Origin: a virus
IMG/VR virus record: IMGVR_UViG_3300034019_001953
Span: 1 to 64,000 of that record
DNA length: 64,000 nucleotides
Direction: 5' to 3' (one strand)
Under the pieces are notes generated by a model. It saw nothing but the letters and a program-made list of their open reading frames with translations, was not told the origin of the DNA and searched no databases. Position numbers and translations under genes: made by a program. Every line of letters begins with the position of its first letter. The first letter of the stretch is position 1. This document shows, piece by piece, positions 1 to 7,861 of the stretch.

Positions 1-10
1 GGGGTCGTGA

Positions 11-17
11 TATTTAT
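11..17 (+). promoter_or_regulatory. TATTTAT box, putative phage promoter
   Basis: TATTTAT lies 5 bases before the ATG at 23. The same heptamer, in sense orientation, precedes many other genes here, on both strands. It is the reverse complement of the core of the T4 late box TATAAATA. I infer a phage-specific promoter that gives very short leaders. The first gene's start was chosen partly from this spacing. Confidence 0.5.
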
Positions 18-22
18 TTTTG

Positions 23-418
23 ATGAAATATATTATTTCTGAAAACCAATACAATTTTCTTCTTGAGGGTCTTCACGACACGTCATGGCAGAATGAAGAG
101 GGTGATAAAATTACTCTTATTAATTTGTTGGATGCAACAAAAGACATCCCCGTTCAGGAACTATCTGTAAAGCAATTACAACCTCATCTTTTGACTTGGG
201 ATGGTAATGATGAGGAGATTACCAAAATTGAAAAGGCGGACTTAAAATACCCCATATTGATTTTCGTGAATGATGATGGTGAGTTCATAACAATTATTGA
301 TGGACATCATAGAGCTCAAAAAGCAGTCAGAAAAGGTTTGGATACAATCAAAGCTAAAGTTATTACGCTTAGTTCTTTACCCAAGAAAATTAGAAAAGTA
401 TTTTCACATCTCAGATAA
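23..418 (+). CDS. ParB-fold protein with N-terminal leader
   Basis: 131 residues. Residues 1-15 (MKYIISENQYNFLLE) are the leader shared by many proteins in this window; it ends in L-L-E before Gly16, the form cut by T4-type prohead proteases. From about residue 70 the protein looks like a ParB/sulfiredoxin fold: strand PILIF, turn NDDGEF, then IIDGHHRAQKA with the GHHR signature at 94-97. In ParB relatives this pocket handles a nucleotide or cuts DNA; which applies here cannot be told. The ATG at 23 was preferred to an in-frame TTG at 20 because it matches the leader alignment. A shortened relative is encoded at 3980. Inferred role: head-packaged cargo. Confidence 0.8.
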   Translation: MKYIISENQYNFLLEGLHDTSWQNEEGDKITLINLLDATKDIPVQELSVKQLQPHLLTWDGNDEEITKIEKADLKYPILIFVNDDGEFITIIDGHHRAQKAVRKGLDTIKAKVITLSSLPKKIRKVFSHLR

Positions 419-441
419 AGGGGTAAGACTATTTATTGTTG

Positions 442-768
442 ATGAAATACGTTATCACAGAATCCCAATATAATTTTCTAAAAGAATCGTTTGTTCCAAT
501 CTCAATTAGAAGAAGAGCGAATGAAGAAACTCTGAAACAATATATAAGTTTGGGAGAAATGAATTACCCCACCCTTTGTGATGATTTCGGTGATGCCTAT
601 GACTATGCCGATGCGGTTATTGATTATGGTCTCGATGAATTTCTTGGTGATGCTTTGGAGGACGAGGACTATTATAGTTATATAATGGATTATCTTAGAA
701 CCTTATGTAGAGATTTATTTGGTCAATATCTGATTGACATCTATGAACAAACTTGTTCAGAGGAATAA
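442..768 (+). CDS. Small acidic leader protein, family with 4760
   Basis: 108 residues, function unknown. The leader is MKYVITESQYNFLKE, then Ser. The body begins VPISIRRRANEETL and is otherwise acidic, with a helical pattern and a conserved cysteine. It aligns by eye with the protein at 4760 (IPRSLRRRLTEDNL, a central cysteine, then an F/Y-A-D-x-V-I segment), so the two are paralogues that share both leader and body. A TATTTAT box is at 430-436. The start is the ATG at 442; two upstream in-frame TTG codons are less likely. Confidence 0.75.
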   Translation: MKYVITESQYNFLKESFVPISIRRRANEETLKQYISLGEMNYPTLCDDFGDAYDYADAVIDYGLDEFLGDALEDEDYYSYIMDYLRTLCRDLFGQYLIDIYEQTCSEE

Positions 769-790
769 ATGGTCGGACTATTTATTGTTG

Positions 791-1096
791 ATGAAATATA
801 TCATTACAGAAAGACAACTCAAAAATTTGAGAGTAAGAAGAAATATTTTTGATGAATTACCAAAATATGTTACTTCTACATTTAAATGGTTAAATCCAAA
901 AGCATTCAATAATTTTGATGAATTTATAGAAAGAGTTATTTTTTCTACAACGAGAGATTATGTTGGTGAATTTATAGACGGTCCCGAAGAATTCGATGAT
1001 TTAACAAATATGATTGAACCCACAGTTAGAGACATGGTGATGGGTCGATATTATGATGAGATTTTGGATTATTATAATAATCATTTCAAAACCTAA
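791..1096 (+). CDS. Small leader protein, unknown
   Basis: 101 residues. It begins MKYIITERQLKNLRVRR: the targeting half of the leader is present but no L-x-E follows at the usual place, so it may stay uncleaved. The rest is helical and rich in Asp, Glu and Tyr and ends in a YYDEILDYYNNHF segment, loosely like the proteins at 442 and 2494. A TATTTAT box at 779-785 sits just before the ATG and overlaps nothing upstream, which suggests its own transcript. Confidence 0.7.
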   Translation: MKYIITERQLKNLRVRRNIFDELPKYVTSTFKWLNPKAFNNFDEFIERVIFSTTRDYVGEFIDGPEEFDDLTNMIEPTVRDMVMGRYYDEILDYYNNHFKT

Positions 1097-1108
1097 CTAT
1101 TTATTGTT

Positions 1109-2128
1109 ATGCCAAATGTATTCAAATCAGGAAGCACTTCAACCAACGGGAGTATCTACAAAGGCCAATTTACAATTGGAGTTGACACAAGTAGGGATTT
1201 CGGGCCAACCTCAGCAACAAGTTTTTGGAATGGGATTGTGCCAGCAGCAAGTGGTTACACAATATATCAAAACAAAGCAGCAAATGGACCGAGCATCAGA
1301 ACTGCTGCAAACGACTCGGCTTTAGTTAGTATTTTACAGAGTATGGGCTCGACAGGTTCGACAGCCGCAAACGTTTTGGATTGGGCTTCACAACAATCAA
1401 GCATAATGGTTGCTAATATTGATTATCCAAGTATTAGAATGACAACCCAAATTCCCTACCAGACCATGTTATTAGATGCGGGTTATGTTTCTTCATATCC
1501 GAGACAAGGAACAACATGGAGAGATTTGGGCGGATTTAATCAAAATGGGACTTTGGTAAATGGACCGACATTTAGCTCCGTAGATGGAGGGAGTATTGTT
1601 TTTGATGGAACAAATGACTCAGTAACATTATCAACAACCCCTTTGAAACTTGGAACCGGTGCTTGGTCATTATCTTGTTGGTGGAAGGCAAATGGTACTC
1701 AAGCCGACTTCTCATCGATTATGAGTCTCAATTTCGTTGCTAGTAATATCTCACAAGGTTCTTGGGCCTTCAAAGTCAAAAATGCTACCGCTCAAAACGT
1801 GTTTTCATTTTCATACGCTTCTGCACTAAACACCATTGTTGATGTTACAAGTTCTGCTGCGTGTAATGATGGAAACTGGCACAATCTCGTAATTACAAGG
1901 AGCGGTACGTCCTGTATAATGTATATGGATGCGGTTAGCGTGGGAACCTTTACATTACCGAATAACTTCAATTTGACAGGGACTGCTAATGCAAACTTAG
2001 GATTTACTCCAAGAGATAATGCTTATATAAAAGGTAATGTTGCATTTTGTTCTATTAATGGTTTTGCTTTGACTGCGGAACAGGTGACCTCAAACTTTAA
2101 CGCCCTCAAGGGTAGGTTCGGATTATAA
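1109..2128 (+). CDS. LamG-like lectin-domain virion protein
   Basis: 339 residues. The N-terminal ~125 residues are Ser/Thr/Gly rich and structural in look. From about 130 a concanavalin-A/LamG-type sandwich follows: a WRDLGG..NGTLVNGPTFSS strand pair, GSIVFDGTNDSVTL, a WSLSCWWK strand, NWHNLVITRSGTSCIMYMD, and a closing GFALTAEQV..N. This pattern is common in phage tail or neck adhesins that hold surface sugars. No leader and no signal peptide are present, so it is probably a virion surface part rather than head cargo. A TATTTAT box at 1098-1104 lies just before the start. Confidence 0.8.
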   Translation: MPNVFKSGSTSTNGSIYKGQFTIGVDTSRDFGPTSATSFWNGIVPAASGYTIYQNKAANGPSIRTAANDSALVSILQSMGSTGSTAANVLDWASQQSSIMVANIDYPSIRMTTQIPYQTMLLDAGYVSSYPRQGTTWRDLGGFNQNGTLVNGPTFSSVDGGSIVFDGTNDSVTLSTTPLKLGTGAWSLSCWWKANGTQADFSSIMSLNFVASNISQGSWAFKVKNATAQNVFSFSYASALNTIVDVTSSAACNDGNWHNLVITRSGTSCIMYMDAVSVGTFTLPNNFNLTGTANANLGFTPRDNAYIKGNVAFCSINGFALTAEQVTSNFNALKGRFGL

Positions 2129-2161
2129 AAATCAAATTTTATGTATAACGAGAGGAAATTT

Positions 2162-2398
2162 ATGATATTTAATGTTTCAGAGTTAGGAAATATTGATTTC
2201 ACACAAGTACAAGAAACATCCGTTGAAACTGTTAGAGTTTCTGTGGATGGAACTAAAACGTTTGTAAAGTGGGATGGAGAGGATATACCTACGTCTGTAA
2301 ACTCTTTAACAACGAAAGAAGGCCCTTATACCTATTCAGAGATTTTAGAAATACTTGCCACTCTAGAATGGACTGACCCTCTTTCATATAACCAATAG
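2162..2398 (+). CDS. Small conserved phage-type protein, unknown
   Basis: 78 residues from the ATG at 2162. An in-frame ATG at 2141 would add seven residues; the later start has a GAGAGG purine stretch at good distance. The sequence contains SVDGTKTFVKWDGE and ends with an acidic helix, EILEILATLEWTDP. I recall similar short proteins beside tail-fibre genes of large phages, but that is memory, not a search. It follows the LamG adhesin after 33 bases and may be its accessory. Confidence 0.6.
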   Translation: MIFNVSELGNIDFTQVQETSVETVRVSVDGTKTFVKWDGEDIPTSVNSLTTKEGPYTYSEILEILATLEWTDPLSYNQ

Positions 2399-2493
2399 TA
2401 TATTAATCATCATGAATTTGAATGAAAACATATCACGAGTAAAATAATTGATGGGTCTAACAATACAAATCTTTTTAAATTATAACAAGGTAA

Positions 2494-2751
2494 ATGAAAA
2501 TTTTAATTACCGAAACACAAAAAACTTGGTTATTAAGAAGGCTGGGAGAAATCGATGATTATGTTGATTTGGCTTTGAGACGTGTTGACCCACACGACTA
2601 TACATTTCATGATTATATCGAAGAGATTGCTTGGCAAGTTGCGGATGAGTATGGAAATTTAAAGAAAGATGATATAGAAACAATTTTGGATTATGTTCGT
2701 GAGAAATATTGGAAAATAATAGAATTACGTTATTTGAAACAAAACGATTAA
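2494..2751 (+). CDS. Small leader protein, unknown
   Basis: 85 residues. The leader variant is MKILITETQKTWLLRRLGE; L-G-E before Ile is a possible but atypical cut site. The body is acidic and helical (VDLALRRV, HDYIEEIAWQVADEY, DIETILDYVREKYW) and resembles the small helical proteins at 442, 791 and 4760. Function unknown. Confidence 0.7.
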   Translation: MKILITETQKTWLLRRLGEIDDYVDLALRRVDPHDYTFHDYIEEIAWQVADEYGNLKKDDIETILDYVREKYWKIIELRYLKQND

Positions 2752-2788
2752 ATGAATTCAGAAGGTATAATTCTCATATTTATTTAAG

Positions 2789-3295
2789 ATGAGATACATC
2801 ATAACAGAATCACAATTAAAAAGGATAATCGAGCAAGACGATTGGGTGAGAAAGGCTGCATCAGGACCACAAAAGTGTGGTAAAGACGCCAAATGGTGCG
2901 GTGATAATGAAGGTTCAAGTGACGGTGGGAAAGTTCGTAGAGAAAAAACCATGAGTCCGAGACAACAAGAAAAATATAACGAAACTGAATATTGGAATAA
3001 TCAACTTCTTGGGGATGTAACTGGGTTACCTGATTATTCTCAAAGAGTTGATGTAATTAAAAATCAAATAGGGTCTTTGTCCGGAAAATTATCAATGGAT
3101 GATAGAATCAAACTTGTTATCAATTTAACTAACAAATTGAACAAACCCTCACCATGGTGGTTTACTAACGCGGTGAAAAAAATGGTACAACCGAAGGGTG
3201 AAAAATTTACTGATAGTGATATTATAAAACTTGTGAATATGAAAGGTGGATTCGATGCATTCAAAAAGTATTATCTGTCGGATGTGATAATCTGA
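2789..3295 (+). CDS. Leader protein with Cys/Gly-rich linker, unknown
   Basis: 168 residues. The leader MRYIITESQLKRIIE is followed by Gln16, a clean I-x-E site. Residues 25-50 are Gly/Lys/Cys rich (CGKDAKWCGDN), perhaps a small metal or disulfide site. The C-terminal part (about 90-168) is helical, with SMDDRIKLVINLTNKL and a closing GGFDAFKKYYLSDV. A TATTTAT box is at 2777-2783. No family recognised. Confidence 0.7.
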   Translation: MRYIITESQLKRIIEQDDWVRKAASGPQKCGKDAKWCGDNEGSSDGGKVRREKTMSPRQQEKYNETEYWNNQLLGDVTGLPDYSQRVDVIKNQIGSLSGKLSMDDRIKLVINLTNKLNKPSPWWFTNAVKKMVQPKGEKFTDSDIIKLVNMKGGFDAFKKYYLSDVII

Positions 3296-3318
3296 TATTT
3301 ATTTTCAACCACCCTAAC

Positions 3319-3957
3319 ATGAAATATTTTATTACAGAGTCACAATTAAAGGTTTTACTTGAACAAAATCCATCAGTGAACTCTAATCAATCACAAAGAT
3401 GTGATGAATGGAAAAATAAAACGTTTGTTCAGGGAGATGGTGTAAATACTCCAAAAATCACTATAACAAAAACACCAAAACTAATTGAAGGTTTGTATGA
3501 AGGACCTGATAAAGGTGGATGTATACAAAGAGCAAGTAAGAATGATTACGATTCTCCTCATCAACTTGCGGGAATCACAGTATTTTATGAGGCGGCCCCC
3601 TATCTAAAAGAGCTTTATAAAAATGGGATTTTTGTAAAACCGGACATGGATAATATTTCCATGGAAAGAATAAGAAACAAAAAATTCAAAATATCAATTC
3701 CATTATTACCTACCACCGAAGATAAGGCGGTCACGAGTATAAATGAAAGAGGTGGTATGGGACACGAAGGAGATTTAACTGAAATTGATAACATTTTCAA
3801 CAACCCCGACCACATTTACGTAACGAAAAAAAGATTGCAAGAAGGTGATATGACTGAAACGTTTGTAAGTTTCAGAAATATTAAAAATTTTCCCATCAAA
3901 ACAACACAACAAAAAGCCGATAGATTTGCCTCAGAGAAAACAAAATTTGAGCCGTAA
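3319..3957 (+). CDS. Leader protein, unknown, 212 residues
   Basis: The leader MKYFITESQLKVLLE is followed by Gln16, a textbook L-L-E site. The predicted mature chain is mixed alpha/beta with several lysines, a CIQRASKNDYDSP segment, an extended strand region FKISIPLLP, and a C-terminus DRFASEKTKFEP. The last residues resemble the end of the large leader protein at 51781 (ADEKTKF), which may be coincidence. A TATTTAT box is at 3296-3302. No known domain seen. Confidence 0.7.
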   Translation: MKYFITESQLKVLLEQNPSVNSNQSQRCDEWKNKTFVQGDGVNTPKITITKTPKLIEGLYEGPDKGGCIQRASKNDYDSPHQLAGITVFYEAAPYLKELYKNGIFVKPDMDNISMERIRNKKFKISIPLLPTTEDKAVTSINERGGMGHEGDLTEIDNIFNNPDHIYVTKKRLQEGDMTETFVSFRNIKNFPIKTTQQKADRFASEKTKFEP

Positions 3958-3979
3958 ATAAAAACAAAGTATTTAATTT

Positions 3980-4237
3980 ATGGAATACATTTTGACAGAG
4001 ACACAATTACTTAGTATAATTGAAAACAATTCACCTGAAAAGGATAATACTGTGAAAATAACGGGTAAAATTTTAGACCCTACCAACATGACTCCCGATG
4101 AAAAAGAGGAGTTTAAATTGAAGGAAAAGGTGGTTTTAGACAAGTCTGAGTTGGAGTATCCAATAGTTTTAGTTCAACTCAAAGATGGTAAGTATATTAT
4201 CTTTGATGTAAATCATGGTATCGATTTAGATTCGTAA
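3980..4237 (+). CDS. Leader protein with degenerate ParB-like end
   Basis: 85 residues. The leader is MEYILTETQLLSIIE, then Asn. The segment KSELEYPIVLVQLKDGKYII aligns with KADLKYPILIFVNDDGEFIT of the ParB-fold protein at 23, but where that protein has DGHHRAQKA this one has DVNHGIDLDS and stops. It therefore keeps the first strands of the fold and lacks the GHHR pocket and later helices. It is either a decayed copy or a minimal binding module. Confidence 0.65.
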   Translation: MEYILTETQLLSIIENNSPEKDNTVKITGKILDPTNMTPDEKEEFKLKEKVVLDKSELEYPIVLVQLKDGKYIIFDVNHGIDLDS

Positions 4238-4241
4238 TTCT

Positions 4242-4562
4242 ATGGAGGGATTCGAAAGATTTTTGGAAATGTTGAATTTAGTTTACTATGTGGACTATTC
4301 TACTATGGGTATAAATAACAAGGGTATACCTTGGTGTTGTATAAAAGTTTCAGTTTATCAAGATAAAAAGCCTCAGTATTTACAACATCATTGTTATGAA
4401 AAAAATGGTAAGTTTGCAATATATTCCGAAGGAAACCAAGAGATGGGAGTAAACGAGGGTAAATTGAAAATTTGGGGTGATGACCTAGCTGTGGACAATT
4501 ATTTTGAAAAATTAGCAAGAACTTTAGCAAAAGAACATTTCTATGATATCAACGAAGAATAA
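4242..4562 (+). CDS. Unknown protein, 106 residues
   Basis: No leader. It begins MEGFERFLEMLNLVYYVDYS and holds several Cys and His residues (WCCIKV, LQHHCYE) that could bind metal, though no standard ligand spacing is seen. It starts 5 bases after the preceding gene and its end overlaps the next start by 20 bases, so the three genes are likely co-transcribed. Confidence 0.6.
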   Translation: MEGFERFLEMLNLVYYVDYSTMGINNKGIPWCCIKVSVYQDKKPQYLQHHCYEKNGKFAIYSEGNQEMGVNEGKLKIWGDDLAVDNYFEKLARTLAKEHFYDINEE

Positions 4563-4734
4563 AAAAATTATAGAAGGTTTAATATCTCGTAATAGAGAAG
4601 ATAATTTTACTTTCACTGAAGAAGACTTGTTGAGGGTATATAGGGCAACAGGTATACCAGAAAGTAAATTTTTTATAGATTATTATTTGAGAGGAATTGA
4701 AAATCTAACCAACAGAACTATCCACATAATCTAA
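4543..4734 (+). CDS. Small unknown protein, 63 residues
   Basis: It begins MISTKNKKIIEGLISRN; I-x-E before Gly11 fits the cleavage form, but the stretch before it is not like the common leader. It is charged and helical. It overlaps the end of the preceding gene by 20 bases, typical of translational coupling. Function unknown. Confidence 0.5.
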   Translation: MISTKNKKIIEGLISRNREDNFTFTEEDLLRVYRATGIPESKFFIDYYLRGIENLTNRTIHII

Positions 4735-4759
4735 TTTTTTCTGATATATTTATTTTATT

Positions 4760-5110
4760 ATGAAATATATCATTACAGAAGAACAACTAAAAAGTTTATC
4801 TGAGCAAAAAATACCCAGGTCCCTCAGGAGACGATTGACGGAAGATAATCTAAGAAAACACGTTGAAAGGGCGATAGAAGATGAAGGGGAGGATTTTTGT
4901 GAAATTTACGACGATGGTTTTGAATTTGCAGATGAAGTAATTTCCAACGCGGTTGAGTCCTTTTTACAAGACGAGGAAAACGTTTCAGACTTAGATTTCA
5001 ACATTGACAACGAAATTGATTATATGTTAAAAGATGTAATTAAAGAAATGTTCAGTGAGGAAATTTTTGACAGATACGTTGAGGTCTGTGGAAATGAATG
5101 GATGTCCTAA
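4760..5110 (+). CDS. Small acidic leader protein, paralogue of 442
   Basis: 116 residues. The leader is MKYIITEEQLKSLSE, then Gln. The mature start KIPRSLRRRLTEDNLRK matches the 442 protein (VPISIRRRANEETLKQ), followed by a shared central Cys, FADEVI versus YADAVI, and an acidic helical end with a late Cys. A TATTTAT box is at 4747-4753. The basic patch followed by a strongly acidic body could suit a DNA-mimic or scaffold-contact role, but this is speculation. Confidence 0.75.
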   Translation: MKYIITEEQLKSLSEQKIPRSLRRRLTEDNLRKHVERAIEDEGEDFCEIYDDGFEFADEVISNAVESFLQDEENVSDLDFNIDNEIDYMLKDVIKEMFSEEIFDRYVEVCGNEWMS

Positions 5111-5119
5111 TTTATCATC

Positions 5120-5854
5120 ATGAAATTTTATATATCAGATTATCAATATAAGGTTCTTACTGAAATTTCAAGAACAAGTGGACATTATCACTCACAACCA
5201 ATATATGAACTTATAGACTATTTCGATAATTCTCTTACACGCAAACAGAAAATAAAAATTTTTAAAGAATTTACTTCAAAGGTTTTTGGAGATGTTGAAA
5301 AACTACCTAAATCTAACATTCTAAATTTTTATTCATACCCCTATACAAGTAGTGCGGAACTTCCAGAACAATTTTTAAAAAAAGATTTTTTATCTGGTTT
5401 TGCGTTTTATGTTGCAAAAAATTATTTTAATCTTAAATCTGGAGTACAATTGGATTATATCGAAGAAAATGATGAAGGTTTAATAACATATTATTTTTTT
5501 GATTCAGGATTGAAGATATTCATAGGTAAAATTGCAACAAAACCCAATGATGAATTTTCAGGTGTATCTTTGAGAGTTTCATTATCAACCGCAGACGATG
5601 AGTTGATTGGGACAGGATATGGAACAAAAATGTACTTGAGTATTATAGATGACATTGACTACCTTTCGTCGGATTATACTCTTTTCACAGGTGCCTACAG
5701 AATATGGAAACACACTTTACCAAAATATGTAAATGTTTGGGGAGTAACGGAAAAAGAGATGGGTGCAGAATTTAAAAAAATAGAACCGTCAGATAAGAAA
5801 GAAGTTAGAAAATATGATTATTTTGTGGCCTCAACCCATTCAGAACTCAGATAA
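5120..5854 (+). CDS. Leader protein with GNAT-like tail, uncertain
   Basis: 244 residues. The leader variant MKFYISDYQYKVLTE is followed by Ile16. Residues about 175-215 contain DDELIGTGYGTKMYLSIIDD, then YTLFTGAYRIWKHTLPKY; the G-x-G-Y-G loop, the helix after it and the A-Y-x-x-W helix resemble the acetyl-CoA loop region of GNAT-type proteins found in phages. The N-terminal half shows no known domain. A profile search is needed to confirm an acetyltransferase. Confidence 0.6.
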   Translation: MKFYISDYQYKVLTEISRTSGHYHSQPIYELIDYFDNSLTRKQKIKIFKEFTSKVFGDVEKLPKSNILNFYSYPYTSSAELPEQFLKKDFLSGFAFYVAKNYFNLKSGVQLDYIEENDEGLITYYFFDSGLKIFIGKIATKPNDEFSGVSLRVSLSTADDELIGTGYGTKMYLSIIDDIDYLSSDYTLFTGAYRIWKHTLPKYVNVWGVTEKEMGAEFKKIEPSDKKEVRKYDYFVASTHSELR

Positions 5855-5874
5855 ATTTTTTTAAAATTATTCCT

Positions 5875-6207
5875 ATGGAACTTTTTAACGAGTTTTTTGT
5901 GTCGTTTGAAGTTGTAATAGGACCAAAAATTGTTTTTATTTCCAAAAGTAAAATTGGTAATATAATTTTGTTTCCCTCACAAAAGAACATTTTTGTTAAA
6001 GAGCCCTCACATTGTTTCATTTATGATAACGGAGATATAGAACTGTCTGAAGCAATACAAAAATTTTCTCTATACACAGATACACCAATTGTAGAAATCA
6101 AAAGTCTTTGTAATTCAATATGGTCTGAAGAAATAGGATTTGAAGAACTATTTATTGAAAACAATCAAACATCCAAAAAATTATGGACCAAACATATCAG
6201 ATTTTGA
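5875..6207 (+). CDS. Unknown protein, 110 residues
   Basis: No leader and no signal peptide. The first ~45 residues alternate hydrophobic positions as in a beta sheet (FFVSFEVVIGPKIVFIS); the rest is mixed. No family recognised. Its stop codon lies inside the longer reading of the next gene. Confidence 0.55.
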   Translation: MELFNEFFVSFEVVIGPKIVFISKSKIGNIILFPSQKNIFVKEPSHCFIYDNGDIELSEAIQKFSLYTDTPIVEIKSLCNSIWSEEIGFEELFIENNQTSKKLWTKHIRF

Positions 6208-6212
6208 GAACT

Positions 6213-6503
6213 ATGATTGAACGTTTAATAATCCCACAATACCCGTCAGTCCGAATTCATAAAATAGATAGTTACAAACTTACAAATAACACAGAATATG
6301 ATGTCTATATTTCAACTAAAAATAAGTTACCTATAGAGGACCAAATGAGGATAGATAGTGAGGTTAAAAATTTTTTTAAAATGGCTGGACTTGACAAAAT
6401 TGGTCAGAACAAAACTCAAAAAGATACTATTTTAGTTTGGTTCAAAACACCACGTGCTAAAGAATGGTCTTTCCATGGGTCACCAGATTACAAACATCAT
6501 TAA
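6213..6503 (+). CDS. Small phage-type protein, possible relative of 36244
   Basis: 96 residues from the ATG at 6213; an in-frame ATG at 6183 would overlap the previous gene by 25 bases. It starts MIERLIIPQYPSVRIHK, has a DVYIST strand, a helix VKNFFKMAGLDK, and ends in a WFKTP segment. Size and layout (short helix, DVxI or HVFI strand, VE/VK-x-FFK helix, basic tail) resemble the protein at 36244, so the two may be distant paralogues. Function unknown. Confidence 0.55.
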   Translation: MIERLIIPQYPSVRIHKIDSYKLTNNTEYDVYISTKNKLPIEDQMRIDSEVKNFFKMAGLDKIGQNKTQKDTILVWFKTPRAKEWSFHGSPDYKHH

Positions 6504-6544
6504 ACGTAGTTCAGTTTTGTTCTATTTTTTTTATATTTTGGGTA

Positions 6545-7261
6545 ATGCACAATACTTTCCCTAAGTTTTCAGATTTCCCTGAAATTTCCATGAAGTTCAA
6601 TTTGAACTTTTATATAATGCCTTGGCATGGTTCTCATTCTTTGAGACTGAACAATCATCTTTTTCCATGGTCATTGTCAGAACAAGAGGCAAATATTTTG
6701 TATGATTGTATTATAAAATATAATTTGAAATCCGGTTTTGAAATTGCAACCGCTTTTGGAATTTCGTCGACATTCATGGGCTTAGCATTAAAAGAAACTA
6801 ATGGAAAACTTGTCACAATGGATGCTTATATTGAAGAGCTTTTTAACAGTGAAACCGAAATTAAAAATTATGGGGTAAATGATGAAAATACATACGAGAA
6901 TGCCGATGGTTATAAAATGGCAAGTAAATTGATAGAATATTTCAAAATAAAAGAATTCGTAAACTTGAAAATTGGGTGGTCTCCAACTGATACAGGAAGA
7001 GTAATAGAAGAGGTTCATGGGTCAAATAAGTTAGATTTCGCCTTTATTGACGGAGGACATAGTGCGGAACAAATACAATATGATACAGAAGCAATAATGG
7101 AGTATCTTGATGAAGATTGTGTTTTATTTTATCATGACCATTTTTCTTTAGCGGGAGAAACAATAATTTATTTAAATAAAAATAAGTTTAAATTCATGGA
7201 GAATTTCCGCACAAAGTTTAATTTGTGTATGTATGGTAGAGGAAAATTTTTAAATTCATAA
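6545..7261 (+). CDS. Class I SAM methyltransferase-like protein
   Basis: 238 residues from the ATG at 6545; an ATG at 6590 is also possible. The core reads as a Rossmann methyltransferase: SGFEIATAFGISSTFMGLAL (motif I and following helix), GKLVTMDAY (motif II acidic end), LDFAFIDGGHSAEQIQYD (motif IV with DGGH), then VLFYHDHF. The DGGH signature is seen in small-molecule or sugar methyltransferases of the Methyltransf_24 type. The substrate is unknown. A second methyltransferase gene follows after 3 bases, so the two probably act together, perhaps on a glycan. Confidence 0.75.
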   Translation: MHNTFPKFSDFPEISMKFNLNFYIMPWHGSHSLRLNNHLFPWSLSEQEANILYDCIIKYNLKSGFEIATAFGISSTFMGLALKETNGKLVTMDAYIEELFNSETEIKNYGVNDENTYENADGYKMASKLIEYFKIKEFVNLKIGWSPTDTGRVIEEVHGSNKLDFAFIDGGHSAEQIQYDTEAIMEYLDEDCVLFYHDHFSLAGETIIYLNKNKFKFMENFRTKFNLCMYGRGKFLNS

Positions 7262-7264
7262 ATT

Positions 7265-7858
7265 ATGGACGGAGAAGAATATTTGTTTTTTTATCCTGGT
7301 GCCATTTATACAAACAATGGACAAAATGATTGTGTGATGCATGTTGGTGAAAAAAAGTTGATGGAGTTCATGGCAAGTTTAGCTTGTGTAAATGGTGGTG
7401 ATATTTTGGAAATAGGTTTTGGATTAAACTTGTCTGCGGATGAAGTTCAAAATAAAAGTTCAGTTACATCCCACACAATTATTGAGGTTCACCCTGAAAT
7501 TTACGAGAGGGCTCTTTATTGGAAAAAAGACAAGAAAAATGTTGAAGTTTTATTGGGGGATTGGTATGAAATCTTACCCTTAAAGAATAAAATTTTTGAC
7601 GGTATCATTCACGACACTCATAACGATAGAAACATTCCAAATTTCCTTGATATAGTAAAACCAAATTGTAAAGAAGGTACAATTGTGGTTTTTTTTGAGA
7701 ACCAAGCCAATGACCTTAGATTACGTGAAATAAAGTATGATATGGACCCAAATGATGTAGAGGTTCTACCATACAGAGATAGTTTTAGAAACAACAATTA
7801 CACACTGAAATACTCCGTATTCAATGGAATTCAATTTGTTCCGATACCTATTTTTTAA
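7265..7858 (+). CDS. GAMT/RMT2-like SAM methyltransferase
   Basis: 197 residues. GGDILEIGFGLNLSADEV is motif I; HTIIEVHPEIYERALYW is the acidic-loop and helix region, and the I-I-E-x-H-P-x-x-Y-E-R-A pattern is characteristic of the guanidinoacetate and arginine N-methyltransferase-2 family; VEVLLGDWYEILP and FDGIIHDTHND follow as motifs III and IV. Family members methylate guanidino groups. The exact substrate in a phage-infected cell is unknown. It lies immediately after another methyltransferase-like gene. Confidence 0.75.
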   Translation: MDGEEYLFFYPGAIYTNNGQNDCVMHVGEKKLMEFMASLACVNGGDILEIGFGLNLSADEVQNKSSVTSHTIIEVHPEIYERALYWKKDKKNVEVLLGDWYEILPLKNKIFDGIIHDTHNDRNIPNFLDIVKPNCKEGTIVVFFENQANDLRLREIKYDMDPNDVEVLPYRDSFRNNNYTLKYSVFNGIQFVPIPIF

Positions 7859-7861
7859 ATA

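Noticed and set aside
6464-6544. Longer start of the methyltransferase-like gene
   Set aside because: The extra 27 residues overlap the previous gene and are hydrophobic only because of AT-rich non-coding sequence.
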